Shown in pieces: positions 1 to 11,345 of a DNA stretch of 64,000 bases; positions within the stretch are counted from its first letter, which is position 1, and each line of letters opens with the position of its first letter. Below the pieces are notes generated by a model. That model saw only the letters and a list, made by a program, of their open reading frames with translations. It did not search any database and was not told where the DNA came from. The DNA is from Gyrodactylus bullatarudis (lineage: Eukaryota; Platyhelminthes; Monogenea; Gyrodactylidea; Gyrodactylidae), in NCBI GenBank assembly GCA_012064415.1, contig SSNU01000075.1, positions 1,004,686-1,068,685 of the forward strand, written 5' to 3'. The position numbers and the translations under genes were made by a program.

Positions 1-1
1 C

Positions 2-509
2 CAGTTAGTAAAGTCAACGAAGTCGAAGATCAAAAAGTGGTGTAGTTCAACTTTTCCTAAAACAGAACTAAATTTTGTCTTTAAAACGAAAAGGTTATTT
101 ACGAATACCACGAAAGACAAACTAAACCCAATGTCAGAATCATATGTCGTATATAAGTTCAAATGCTTTTGTCGAGCAGAATATATAGGTCACACAACAA
201 GAAGACTCAGAGATAGAGTGGATGAAAACTTACATACAAGCACAACTGCAGTAAGGCAACATGTCAAGGAATGTGAAGAAAAAGTTTCCCCTGAAAAATT
301 CGAAATTTTTATACAGACAAACAGGAAATAACCTCAGAGCCCTGAAAACTGTTGAAGCTTTATTCATCTCTAAAGAACAGCCTAACTTATGCGTCCAAAA
401 AAAGTTTGTACAACCGTTGGTGCTACCAAAATCAGTGTTGAAACCGAAACTTATAATGAGTAGGCCGGTAAAATTTTTCGACATTTTTGACTTCACGAAA
501 TCGACATAA
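2..509 (+). mobile_element. Penelope-like element, 3' end of ORF with GIY-YIG endonuclease domain, frameshifted
   Basis: The frame entering at the window edge reads through a basic linker into VVYKFKCFC..EYIGHTTRRLRDRVDE, the GIY-YIG nuclease signature (paired Tyr, Arg of the R..R core). It stops at 329-331. The expected continuation (ALKTVEALFISKEQPNLCVQ) is in another frame up to 509, so one indel lies near 300-335. GIY-YIG domains at the C-terminus of a reverse transcriptase are typical of Penelope-like elements, which use them for target cleavage during retrotransposition. The reverse transcriptase itself would lie left of the window. The element is dead, through the frameshift and probably truncation. 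A GIY-YIG domain in another retroelement class is possible but less likely. Confidence 0.8.
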
Positions 510-881
510 AATCGACATCGTTTTCTAGGACCTTTTAAATTAAATTTGATGATCTTTCTAAAATATTGTAATTTAGTTAAACGATTATAAAATTGGTCTT
601 TTGCCTGTCTTGAATAATTCGTTCTTTTTTAGAACGTTTCAAATCTTTCTACACACAATGTTGAATAGAAAAGAAAGAATTTTCGTACCCTCGAATAACT
701 ACCCAAATTAAAAATGGAACAAACTATACTAAATTTGAAGGCAGGTCTCAGGTTGGATTTGAGAATTCATATAGTCATTGAGCACTGCTTCCTTCAGAAT
801 GATGTTTTTAACCCTTCACTTAGATTTCTGAGACAGATTTTGATCATAACCAAATGCAGTCAGTAAGAATTAGAGACTCAC
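510..881. other. AT-rich non-coding stretch
   Basis: Between the Penelope-like relic and the donor site at 881-876 no coding signal is seen. It is either the start of an intron of the minus-strand gene or intergenic. A TTAACCCTT near 809-817 looks like a piggyBac-type end but has no partner. Confidence 0.4.
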
Positions 882-1365
882 TTCTTTCCATAGCTTCCTC
901 GAAAGGGTTATCCTCTAAAATTTCAATGGAATTCTTTCGGCTAACCGCTTGAAGAGGTGTCGAGTATTTCGAGCTACTTGTCGGCTCTGTATCTGTATCT
1001 AATATTGACCTTTCAACTACTCGATCAATGATTGTGGCCTCATCGAAAGAGTCCAACTTTTCAATGCTAGCAAAGTAAACGGGGCGACGGACTTCTTTGT
1101 GGGATTTACTGATATCTTCTGTACTATGGTAATTTCTCTGGACGGTGGTTGTATCTATCAAATCCTGTGTTGACAATGAAAGACAATTTTGTCTTGAATT
1201 GCCTTCGTTGATAACTCCAAGATTTTCAAAAGACCTTGTTAGATTGTGTTGAACGATACTGTCCAAATGATAACGCTTATCAATATCTGCTTGAGTAGGT
1301 TTGGGTTTAAAGTCGAAATTATCCAACTGGGTCAGGGCTTCGTCAAGGAATTTATCTGCAGTCTT
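882..1365 (-). CDS. exon 3 of large disordered protein (unrecognised)
   Basis: Open frame from an acceptor (AG at 1367-1366, exon begins AAG ACT GCA) to a donor GTGAGT at 881-876, entering in phase 0 and leaving in phase 1. The peptide is polar and low in hydrophobic residues, so probably disordered. It carries SRKNSIEILEDNPFEEA, which resembles the RRASQICLEDTLEN units of exon 2. That likeness, the strand and the matching phase are why I place it in the same gene. The gene should continue left of 876; no further exon is recognised in the window. No catalytic domain seen. Confidence 0.5.
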
Positions 1366-2049
1366 CTATGGGATTGATAAAAAAACTTATTCAAGTTCAG
1401 TCAGAGAGGAACCAAGGGTGGGGATAGATTGGTTGTATTAAAAGGATTATTTTAGGATAAAAAATATAATTCTTATCATGAAACTATTCACTGGCGAATC
1501 AAAAGTCTACATGCATAAACCCCTCTCTGATTGGTTGATTGGAGAAAAACTTATTTCCTCCCAAAGACACATATAATCTCGACAATAAGATCATAGGTAT
1601 TTGTTTTTTATTTCTCAAATTTTATATGATAATAAACAATAGAAATTTATGCTTGAATTTTATTAGTATTTTCTATATTCGTACGAGTAACATGTGGAAA
1701 TTAAATTTGATTGGAAAAATTAGGACTCAAATTTCAGTTCGATTATAGAATGAGGCCTTATTATTATAACTAAATGATAGAGTTCTTTCTATAATAAAGC
1801 ATTCTTGTCGAAATGACAACACATCAAGTGAAGAAATGAAACCTGGCCAAGAAATAAGATTATTCGATTTAAAATTAGTTAATATGGGCCTACACCCACA
1901 TGATTGTGGGTATGTCATGATACGTTGAGGGTTTATCTATGGGAGATGATATAAGAAGGACAAGATCATACAAAATATCGATTGAAAAGTACAGTATATA
2001 TATAACATAGAATATGCTTATATGAATAAATGATCATATATTTACTAAC

Positions 2050-3657
2050 GAGTAGATTGATGTTCTGGTGAAAGTTTTCGGATGCAGCAGTGGGTGGAAT
2101 TTGATAATTGATCACATCCATATTAAGGTCATCTTGACTTTTGTTTAGAAGGGATTCGACAGCAAAGTTTTCGAATTTATCAGAATCTGAATCGTAGTCA
2201 GGTTCAGTATATTGACTGACAATTTTATCACTATCGTCGACTTTTTCAATATATTGGCATTGTACAGAAGATCTTGGCAAATCATCGCAACTGGGATAAA
2301 CGAGAGAACTAAAACTAGCCTCGTTAATATCGAGAAGAGAGGAAGATTCTAAACTATCATGAAGTAAGTTGATAGATGCTCTCTTGTGCGAACTATGATG
2401 AACTAAGTCCTGTTGATCAATTTCCTTAACTTGACTATCGGCATGAATCACATGAAAGCTACCGGCAACGTTCTCAAGTGTGTCTTCAAGGCAAATTTGC
2501 GATGCTCTCCTCAGTGGGCTGACAGTTTCGGTGTCCAGACGGGCAGAGCTATCGGGAACGTCTGCAGCTGCATTCTGGTCATGGTCAACAACGATCTCCT
2601 CGAACGATTCTTGGAGGTCTGACTCGGCGACCTGATTGGTGTTGGCCGAGTTCTGGCCATCGGCCTTCTCCTTGACTGAGATGACATCGACCGAGGGCTT
2701 GTTCTGGGCGCTGTTTAGTCCGGCCTCCGTAGGCTCGAGATGCTTGGTCGAGTCAGCGCTGTCAGCAACGTTCTCAAGTGTGTCTTCAAGGCAAATTTGC
2801 GATGCTCTCCTCAGTGGGCTGACAGTTTCGGTGTTCAGACGGGCAGAGCTATCGGGAACGTCTGCAGCTGCATTCTGGTCATGGTCAACAACGATCTCCT
2901 CGAACGATTCTTGGAGGTCTGACTCGGCGACCTGATTGGTGTTGGCCGAGTTCTGGCCATCGGCCTTCTCCTTGACTGAGATGACATCGACCGAGGGCTT
3001 GTTCTGGGCGCTGTTTAGTCCGGCCTCCGTAGGCTCGAGATGCTTGGTCGAGTCAGCGCTGTCAGCAACGTTCTCAAGTGTGTCTTCAAGGCATATTTGC
3101 AATTTTTTTTGTTTGAGAGTATTTGAATGGTTTCTATCCTCAAGATCATTCGTATCCTTATTTTCTATCGAATTTTCTTTTGTTTGTTTATTCCTGGCAT
3201 CATCTTTCTTTAATCGAATTTCTTCAGTTAAATTTGACATCGGGTCATGTGTATAAATCTCTATTAGGAATGAATTAGTTTCGCTGGGATCATGATAGGA
3301 TAAGAGGGTATTCCTTGACATGTTATTCGGATTTCTCATGTGCTGATTGAATTCAGATTCATCACTATCGAAGTTTTGCGAATCGCTCATACTGAAATTG
3401 CGTAATTCATGCAGAATATATGGACTCGGCATAACGCCGCTGTCTGTAGCATTGGTCATTGCAATATTGTAGGATTTCCGACTCGATCCATCCGTATCCA
3501 GAAGCATTGATAAATTTTTATCATCACGTGACTGATAGCTTGCAAGACTGATGGAGTCCAATGATTTTATCTCTAAAAGGTCAAGGGACTCAACTTGTTC
3601 GAACAGAGTGCTGGTTGATGAAGTGAAATGGCTCGAATCTGATTTCATTTGTGAATT
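2050..3657 (-). CDS. exon 2 of large disordered protein, with 100-residue internal repeat
   Basis: About 535 codons. The acceptor is TTTTTCTTCCAG just above 3657 and the exon starts in phase 0 (AAT TCA CAA ATG), which fits exon 1 ending in phase 0 at 19695. An ATG at 3648 could serve as a start if exon 1 belongs elsewhere. The likely donor is GTTAGT at 2049. The protein is acidic, Ser/Asp/Glu-rich and has no membrane segment. It holds two almost identical 100-residue repeats plus a partial third. Each repeat joins a basophilic-kinase-like RRAS site to ICLEDTLEN, and a diverged unit KRASINLLHDSLES follows. It looks like a cytosolic scaffold or regulatory protein; I do not recognise the family. 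Confidence 0.65.
2465..3092. repeat. coding tandem duplication, 300-bp unit, two copies plus a partial third
   Basis: 2465-2764 and 2765-3064 match at every base I compared except one (c at 2535, t at 2835). The third copy breaks off about 25 bases in, near 3092. The unit is a multiple of three, so the frame survives. It is visibly richer in G and C than the surrounding coding and non-coding DNA. Confidence 0.95.
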
Positions 3658-4224
3658 CTGGAAGAAAAATATGTTTTTACTTCGAAGTAGTTTTTAGAAA
3701 GAATATCAAAATAATGATACATTGACTAATCACATGACTCGAATCAATACAATTTTTATTAAAATACGCTTAAAAAGAACAATATCCTGTAAATATTCAT
3801 GTAAAGAATATTTTGTTAATGCACAGTCTCTTTCAGCCTATTCAAAGATCACATTTTTTCTTGGGGGAATAAATTTTTATTGCAAATATTCAGCATCAAC
3901 AAAGCGTAGAAATGAAAAATTAGGCAATTTCACGTCTTACGATTAACTAAAAAGAATTCCAACATTCTGAATATTATTCAAATTACTAGGATAGTCACAA
4001 AAATCAATGGTTATACATTACGATTAAAACTCTTCGGTCTTGAAAGGCGATTCAAAATTTTTAAAAAAGTTTTGACAAAACAAGGAACTTGCAAGAATAA
4101 TTGTAAGAAAGGTAACACGTGCAATTCTTTTATTACAAACTGTTTATTTAGTCTGAAAAACCTCTCAAAAGAAAGTGTTGAGTCTCATAGTTCTTGTACA
4201 GTTAATCACATGACAAAGTTAACT

Positions 4225-4785
4225 AAAATTGGTTGATATGAAGTTGGGAATCTATGATTTTTACAGAAATCTCGAATTTTTCATCAAGAATTCGAATTTG
4301 TTAAAGATTTTTTGCAATCCTACTCATGTTGCCCACTTTTACCAGTTGAAGAAAAAAATTCTGAAAAAATATTATTTTTATGAAAAATATCGTCATTTTT
4401 CAAATTTCAAATTGGCGCCAAAATCCCATTCTTTCTAACTTTGAGATTAAAATTTTTGTTGATTTGAAAGTGGGAGAGTGATCAAAAATTGATTTTCAAG
4501 ATCAAGCTTAGATAATAAAGCTGAATAGCAACGGCAATTTTATCCTGAACTCTTTCGATCAGCGTCCCACTTTCAAATCAATAAAAAATTTTAGCTCAAA
4601 GTTTAAAAAATTGGATTTTCGCGCCAAATGAGAATTTGAAGAATGACTATATTTTTACCAATATCTGAGTAAAAGAAAGGGCTTAAGTGAGATCTTGATA
4701 GTTTTTTCTTATCTTGGTTACTAGCAATGTTAGAAATCAAATTTTTATATTTTCCCAATAAGGAAAAGGTAACATCAACCAACTG
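4225..4785. repeat. foldback repeat family F1, copy 1
   Basis: The left end is GGTTGATATGAAGTTGGGAA (from about 4232) and the right end has ACATCAACCAACT (about 4769-4781), roughly inverted. Inside, GTTGATTTGAAAGTGGGA is mirrored by TCCCACTTTCAAATCAATAA, and GGCGCC..AAATCCCA by TGGATTTTCGCGCCA. This palindromic layout without coding capacity fits a MITE or foldback element. Related pieces lie at 6341, about 11390, about 15440 and 33328. Confidence 0.65.
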
Positions 4786-5699
4786 CCCTAGTTTTTAATA
4801 ATTTTCAGAACAAGATTAAGGCTGTGACTCTATCTATAGTAGTTTAAATAGCTCATCAACAGAATAAGTCAAATCATTGCCTAAAAGTAAACTGTGTTCA
4901 TTTGTATTTTTATTATGGTCCAATGTTAGGAGTTGGGAAAAATAGAAATTAGATTGACATTCATTAAATTATCCAACAGACTGATTCGAATAAACATGTT
5001 ACAGTATGACCTTTGAATCAGTATTTTTTATAAATAAACTAGCTTATGGCGTTGATTTCTTCAAGTCTAAATTTTCTTAAAAAATCCTAAAGATAGTCAA
5101 AAGGAAATATTCAAACAAAATATACCGATTTAAGTTCAGCCCAGGTACAAAAGTTAGAAAGAACTAAAGCTATTTATTTCAGAATAGCAGGACGAAAACT
5201 TTTATAAGAAGCTAAAATCTTTTGAGATCATTTCGAAATATTGCACCCTACAAAATCAACTCATAGTCAAACATATGGATTCGAATGGACCAAGATCATT
5301 CGTGTATTTCTGAGAAGCTACGTCTGATTTGTCACTAAATTAATTTTGTAATTCTCCTGGTTATCTATTGAAATTATGTCCTACTGTTTTGAAAATATAT
5401 TTGAGGTCATTGTTTATAGTTAGTTGGAGATTTTTATCCAGAATTGTTTATTGTTTTGGAGATAATCTTGGATATTAAATATTGGAATCTATTTCTGGGT
5501 TAGTCCTATATACCATCTGATAACCTTGGACACAAATAGATAAGAGAAATTCACAAAAAATCTTGAAACTAGATAAATTCTTCTGTGAGTCATTCTTGAA
5601 TTGAATGATGGTAGACCCTGAGAGATGATTGAATAATATTTCCTATGTTTTCTCTAAAGGAAGAACACTTATTCTAAAGTTAATTGAATGGTCTTTTCA

Positions 5700-5890
5700 A
5701 ATTTGAACCAATAGGAATATCGAGGAGATACTACAAAGCCAAGATTCGAATCCGGATCTTCAACATTTTGATACAACTCTTCTAATCTGGCTATAGTATA
5801 CTGACGATTCCTAATAAGGAAGAAACGCGTCTACGTCTAAGAATTAGGTGTGAGAAGACAATCTCCATCCAGTTAGATTTTATATGTCTA
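5700..5890 (+). repeat. SINE-like repeat with pol III B-box-like site and hammerhead-like core, copy 1
   Basis: The segment around 5790-5840 is shared with 15950-16000 (GGCTAT.GT.TACT.AC.A, then a small hairpin, GAAACG.GTCTAC.TC). Upstream on the same strand, GATTCGAATCC at 5743-5753 differs from the tRNA B-box consensus GGTTCGANTCC at one base. No convincing A box was found. Known precedent: schistosome Sm-alpha repeats combine a tRNA-like promoter with a hammerhead ribozyme. Confidence 0.5.
5782..5847 (+). ncRNA. candidate type I hammerhead ribozyme motif
   Basis: CTGACGA (5801-5807) fits the conserved CUGANGA core. TTCC/GGAA (5808-5811/5818-5821) forms a 4-bp stem II with a 6-nt loop. GAA (5822-5824) completes the core. 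ACG/CGT (5825-5827/5834-5836) makes a minimal stem III, and C5837 follows as the cleavage-site base. Stem I is weak: TA/TA next to the core, then CTAAT/ATTAG (5782-5786/5843-5847) across an internal loop. Stem II starts with U-A instead of the usual G-C. Possibly a decayed, slow copy. Confidence 0.45.
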
Positions 5891-6340
5891 AAAACACTGT
5901 AATTTCTACACTGTAATTATCTATTAAAGAACTTTTCAAAAATAACGTTCGTTGAATAAGTTCAAATGCAATAAACTCAATTGATTCATAAAGGGATTAA
6001 AGATAAATTATTATTTTTAGATTCTTCTGTCTATATAGAAAGTTTTCTGCCTGTTGTTTTTTATAGAATCCTCCTTTACAAGAAATTGAATCAAATTGAA
6101 TTATATCTATTCGTGAAATTGAAAAAATATTCTTTTTTCAAATGATTTCTCAGAGGGAAATTACATCGACGTCTAGACATGAATGAATTTTGAATTATTC
6201 CCAGCTTCCCTCTCCTACTCTGATTTAAATGCATAGCAACCGAACAGATCACATTGTGTAGAATAAATATCTGCTCATAGAATTGGTTTTTTCCTACTGA
6301 ATTTGTTGAAAATATTAAACATCCACAGTTCAGTTCTTAC

Positions 6341-6850
6341 TTAAAGTTGGTTGATATGAAGTTGGGAATCTATGATTTTTACAGAAATCTCGATTTTGTT
6401 GAAGATTCATCGGAATCCTACTCATGTTGCCCACTTTTACCATTCAAAGAAAAAAATCATTTTTATGAAAAATATGGGCATTTTTCAAATTTCAATTTGG
6501 CGTCAAAATCACATTTTTTTCTAACTTTGAGCTAAAATATTTTGTTGATTTGGGAGGCTGATCGAGTATTAGATATTAAAACTGAACAGCACCGTCAAAT
6601 TATCGACAGTTTTCCAATTTTCGAGAGATTTTGAATTATTGAAATTTCATTGATTTTCAAGTAGTGAAAATGACCAAAAATTCGAAATTCCGCTCCCGAA
6701 CATTAATGAGGTTATGCATAAGATCGGATTCAGTTGAATTGATTTTCTTGATTTTATTCCTGAAAAAACTCTTTTGATCAGCGTCACACTTTCAAAACAA
6801 GTATTTTTGCGCCAAATTTTTGAATAGCAAAATTATTTTGATGAGGAAAT
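6341..6850. repeat. foldback repeat family F1, copy 2
   Basis: From 6347 it repeats the start of copy 1 (GGTTGATATGAAGTTGGGAA, then TCTATGATTTTTACAGAAAT) with small indels, followed by the same GGCGTCAAAATC block. A block resembling GATCAGCGTCACACTTTCAA lies near 6777. The right end is blurred. Confidence 0.6.
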
Positions 6851-9800
6851 ATCCTTGGTACGTAATTTCATAATTCTCTTTAAAAATTTTGCAATTTTTA
6901 GGGAGAAAGAAAAATCTAATGATGCCAAAAAAAATCATTTTTTCATATGCATAAATCTGCTCCGAGATGAGAGGTAAAACCGATGAAAGGAAGAGTGTAT
7001 CGAATGAACTGTTGTTTAAATGTTATCTAAATGTTATGTACATGGTGATTCATATAGGTAATGCATCTTTTTAACAAGATAGATACATATATAATAGATG
7101 CGAGTATTATTATTATCATTAATATTTTAGACATATTTTATGGTTTTGGTTATGAATCAAATTTATGATGTAAAGGAAAGGAAATAATGCTTGAGGTTAT
7201 TCCATAAATATATAGGAGAGATTGGAAAAAGTATTTGATAGGTGAATTATTATTATAAATCAACGTAGGTATTTAAACAATTATTATTTAATCAATACAT
7301 ACTTATGCCTAAAATTGTTGATATTAGACCCGTTATAAGGAAATGAGATAAAGATTTTCTGTAATCATCAAAGCAGCTCAAAATTTAATCATATTGTATC
7401 AAATAGATTAGCTCATGAATTTGGTTCTTATTGATGGTGATTCATAGGTTCTCAAAAAGCATATTTTAACTTTCAATAAATTTCAAATGATTTTCAAAGA
7501 AATGCGAAATTTTGAAAATCTGTAATTACCAGAAAAGAGAAGTTAATAAGGTAGAAAATCAGTCGTTCAAAGCAATCCAGGAGTTACTGTTTTGAGACCT
7601 ACGTCTTGTTTAGTCTCTTAAAAATGATTGAAATTTAATCAGATAGGCACTATTTGTTGAGATTTCAAGTTTTCTTTAGATGTATAAAATGAATTCTTAG
7701 ATTCCAAAGACTTGAATCATCCAAAATGTGAGCATATTTAAACAAATTATCTATTATCAAAAATATAAAATTTTCTTTATTTCTGCAAATTTGTAGAAAT
7801 AATTTTTGCAGGAATTTATATTAGTGTATTACTTTTGAGGCCCGAATGATAGAAGCAAATTGGCTGTTCATAAGCTTAAAAATTTATTGCTTGATTAAAA
7901 ATAAATAATTTTGAACCGAAAGTTAGAGATTTCTAAAATGGAATAACTAAGGTTTGTCGAGAGAAGTCTGCTTCACTATGCTAAAATACTCTGGTTTGTT
8001 TACGGAAATAGATGAGTACTTAGTATGTAATATTTTGATTTTTGCTAAAAATTGTTATTCTCAAACTATGCAAAATTTCTGAAAATTGGTCATTTTGACC
8101 CATTTTTCCTATTTTCTATGTAATGATGGCTTTTTCGTCCTGAAAGAATTAGGAATTCTAAGAATGTGTGGAAGATACTGAACAGTAATAATAATACGAA
8201 TATCTTATTAATTACTCTCATTCGCCCTGGTAATTAGACTTGACGAATAGGCCTAAAGAATCTAAAGTATAGATGAAATAAATTTCCAAGCGTCACATCC
8301 ACCTAACAAGGTATCCGACTCAGACTACCGAAACTAAAAGTATGAAGAATTGGAATTTTGGCGTCGGTTCAAAATTTGAAAAAAGAAGTTTGAGAGATGT
8401 GAAAACAGAGTTTTAGAAAAAATATTTTTACAAAAATATTGATTTTGTACTAGGGGAGATATTCCTTCTGGAACACGTAGGATGAATGTTTTTTTCAATT
8501 TATTAAATATCAAATTATGAATTTCCCTCTCTTAGTAGGTGACCTTTAATACATTTTTAAATGTCTCTCTTTGGATTCTTTAATTATTTCTATCAGATTC
8601 TCTTAAATGGAAGAGTTAAATTTACAAAATCTAAGAATGTGTATAATATGTTGGGCCCAATTCGGTCTAACAGTCTTACAAATCGGACATAATTTCTTTT
8701 CACTAGTAGAGAGTTTTTCAATGATTTCAAATATGTGCTTCTCAAAAAATTCTACAATATAATTTTCGATTTATTCGGTAAAAACTGAAAATCCTATTGC
8801 CCATTTTCCCTAAATTTTCTTGTAGGCATAGTGGAACAACAAAATTTAACAAAAATGGTCCTAACATGATTCTATTTTTATTGAAAAAATCCTTAAAGCT
8901 TTATCAGCAAAAAAGTTATTCAAAAATTTTGTGAAAACGTAGTAAAAATTCATTGAAAATCTAGCGGCATTTTTAAAAAAAGTCTTATCTTCAAACTTGA
9001 ATATTATCACAGACAAGCATTTTGATACTTGATCTTACATAAAATAATATCAAGAATTCTTAGAATTATCATTTGAGTAGGCTTTTAAAAGAGGTTAAAA
9101 ATTTTATTACATTTCTAATCTACAACTCCATCTTTTGGAGAATTTTTTGAAGAAATATTTATCTGAGATCAGCGAAAAATTCTCTACAAAAGTGGAAAAT
9201 TGTGTTATTAATTGTAAAAGATGCAAACTATAAAGTAAAGACTCTTAATCATAATAATAACTAAGAGAATAAAGTATTTAAAGTATTCAAATTAAAGAGA
9301 AAAAAATTAAAACGTGGGATGCACTCGAGGAATGAAGATATAAAACTTAGTACTGCTTTTGGAAGGAAAGAACGGATTAGCAGAACGTTTAGCAGAGAGA
9401 GTAATGATTCTGTTCAAGCTGGTGTACACTGGGAAATAAGAAGGGGTTCACTCATGTAAACTACTACGAGCTTTATTTTATCTGTATATATGGTAATTAA
9501 TTGTTTTTCTTTTGTTACAAGCAGAAAGGATACATAAATATTATATGAGGAGATGGTCAAGTTGGTGAAGATAAGGAAATGAAAAATAAAAACATTGAAA
9601 GCTTTGTATATTACAAAAAATTATCATTGTTTTGACATAATGGTTAATGGATGTTGTTTCTTGTTTCTTTAAAGCCTTATTTTTGTTGATTTAAGATTAA
9701 ATTGGCTGTCAGTTAAATGTGTGTTTAAAAGATGTAAATACTTTAGAGCTATTCTCGTTTAAGCTTCGGAAAATTCCTATAAAAATTACACCTATAAATT

Positions 9801-10393
9801 GACAGGGAATCAACCATTTTAATTATAAAGGCCTATACATTAGGGTAATACAAATTTTAACAACCATTTCGGCTATTTTCTCATTCGATAGAAAAAATTA
9901 AATTTTGAGAAAAATATCCTTCTGAATTGATTATTTCAAATTTTTTTGAATGAATATAACTACGATTAAATACACGTTTTTGAAAAATTCTGAAAGTTAT
10001 TTAAAAGCCCCATATATATTCTCATCATTTTCTGTAAATTTTAATGCGTTTTTATTTATAAAAATCTTCTTTTCTGCTTAAAAGCGTCCGAATCGGCAAA
10101 TTGTTCGGGAAAAAAACCTTTTGTATCACCCTACTAAATACTATATAGGATATTTCAAGTCTAATTAGAATTCAATAGATCATTTTGGGCATCTGAAGAA
10201 CAGTTAATATCTCAAAAATTAGTACCTAGTAAAGCTGTAAAAATTATATTTTTGCTAATTTTCATATTATTTTGTGTTAGAAAAATTTTGCTCTAATTCA
10301 ATGCAAACTTTTTTCACTGCTGATTGCTGTCACACTTTTGCCAATTTCAACAGAATCAAACGTTATTTTTAAGGATCACCATTTAATATTGCA

Positions 10394-10792
10394 GCATATA
10401 ATTCATTAGTGCTGTATCGTTTGAAGTGGAAAGATTTCGAAAAATCTCCAAAAAATATACGAAGAAAGTTTCTAAAAGTGCTATCTAAACAGCTGATGAA
10501 GAAAAATTCAATTGTACAAAAAAGGGTTTTGGAAATTTCCAATGATGAACATGCACTACCAAGTAAAAATTTATGCTCAAGTCCCGCAAAATCAAGATGT
10601 ACTCAATGTCCAAGAAATAAGGATAGAAAAACAAAGACAAGATGTTTTCAGTGTAACAATCCTGTCTGTAATGACCATTTTAAAGTTTTATGTGAAATAA
10701 GTGCCAAATAAATTGAAAATTCATTTGGGGTCCATTGGACCCCATTTGACCATTCACGTTATTTTTTTTCTATCCAGATGAGGGTTAATGAG
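10394..10792 (+). mobile_element. piggyBac-family element, C-terminal transposase tail and right end
   Basis: Reading GCATATAATTCATTAG onward gives AYNSLVLYRLKW, a basic RRKFLKVLSKQLM helix and then CTQCPRNKDRKTKTRC..C...VC..HF..LC, the cysteine-rich zinc finger at the C-terminus of piggyBac transposases (about residues 65-95 here; stop at 10709-10711). Just beyond, AGGGTTAA near 10784-10791 fits an inverted CCCT end on a TTAA target. The catalytic DDD region is missing, so this is a deleted element. Confidence 0.7.
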
Positions 10793-11059
10793 GAAAACAA
10801 AATGGTTGATGAGATTTTATCTTGTGAAAGTCTACTTCCAATTTTTCGACCATTTTCTAACTGCCTGAAAATTGCTTCCAAAATGACGGTTCTTTTAACA
10901 TTTTAATAGTGACAAATGGTTTCATATGAATTGAAGCTTTATAACTAACTAAAAATTTTACATCGCCTTCGGTCAACTTAAAGTGATCAAAACTTGATTT
11001 TTATGATGACAATAAGACAAGAACAAAGCTTTAATGAACACTTGATTTTCCAGGGATCT

Positions 11060-11345
11060 TGAATCATCAAATCAAATGAGAATATCGATGTGATAGAACA
11101 TCCTCTTTATATAGTCCTGACCTAGCCCCATTAGATTATCATCTTTTCAGATCGATGCAACCCTTTTACAAGGGTAAGAAATTCCTCAATAAAGGAGAGG
11201 TCAAAGATGGCTTTATCAACTTTTTCCAAAAGTCAAGAGTTTTACGCTGATGGGATCGATCAACTTCCTATTCGTTGGCAGAAATGTATTAATTCTGCTG
11301 GAGAATATTTTGGTACTCATTTAGGCTGAATTTTGAATATATTTT
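11060..11345 (+). mobile_element. decayed mariner transposase C-terminus
   Basis: Shifting frames spell NIDVIEHP, then a degraded YSPDLAPLDYHLF, and finally EFYADGIDQLPIRWQKCINSAGEYF, which closely follows the C-terminus of the mariner at 16044-17296. Several stops and indels interrupt it. The DNA-binding half is absent. Confidence 0.7.

Noticed and set aside
4229..6535. Two similar open frames starting MVDMKLGIYDFYRN at 4229 and 6347
   Set aside because: They are readings through the same foldback repeat; the palindromic layout and indels between copies show non-coding repeat, not a gene pair.
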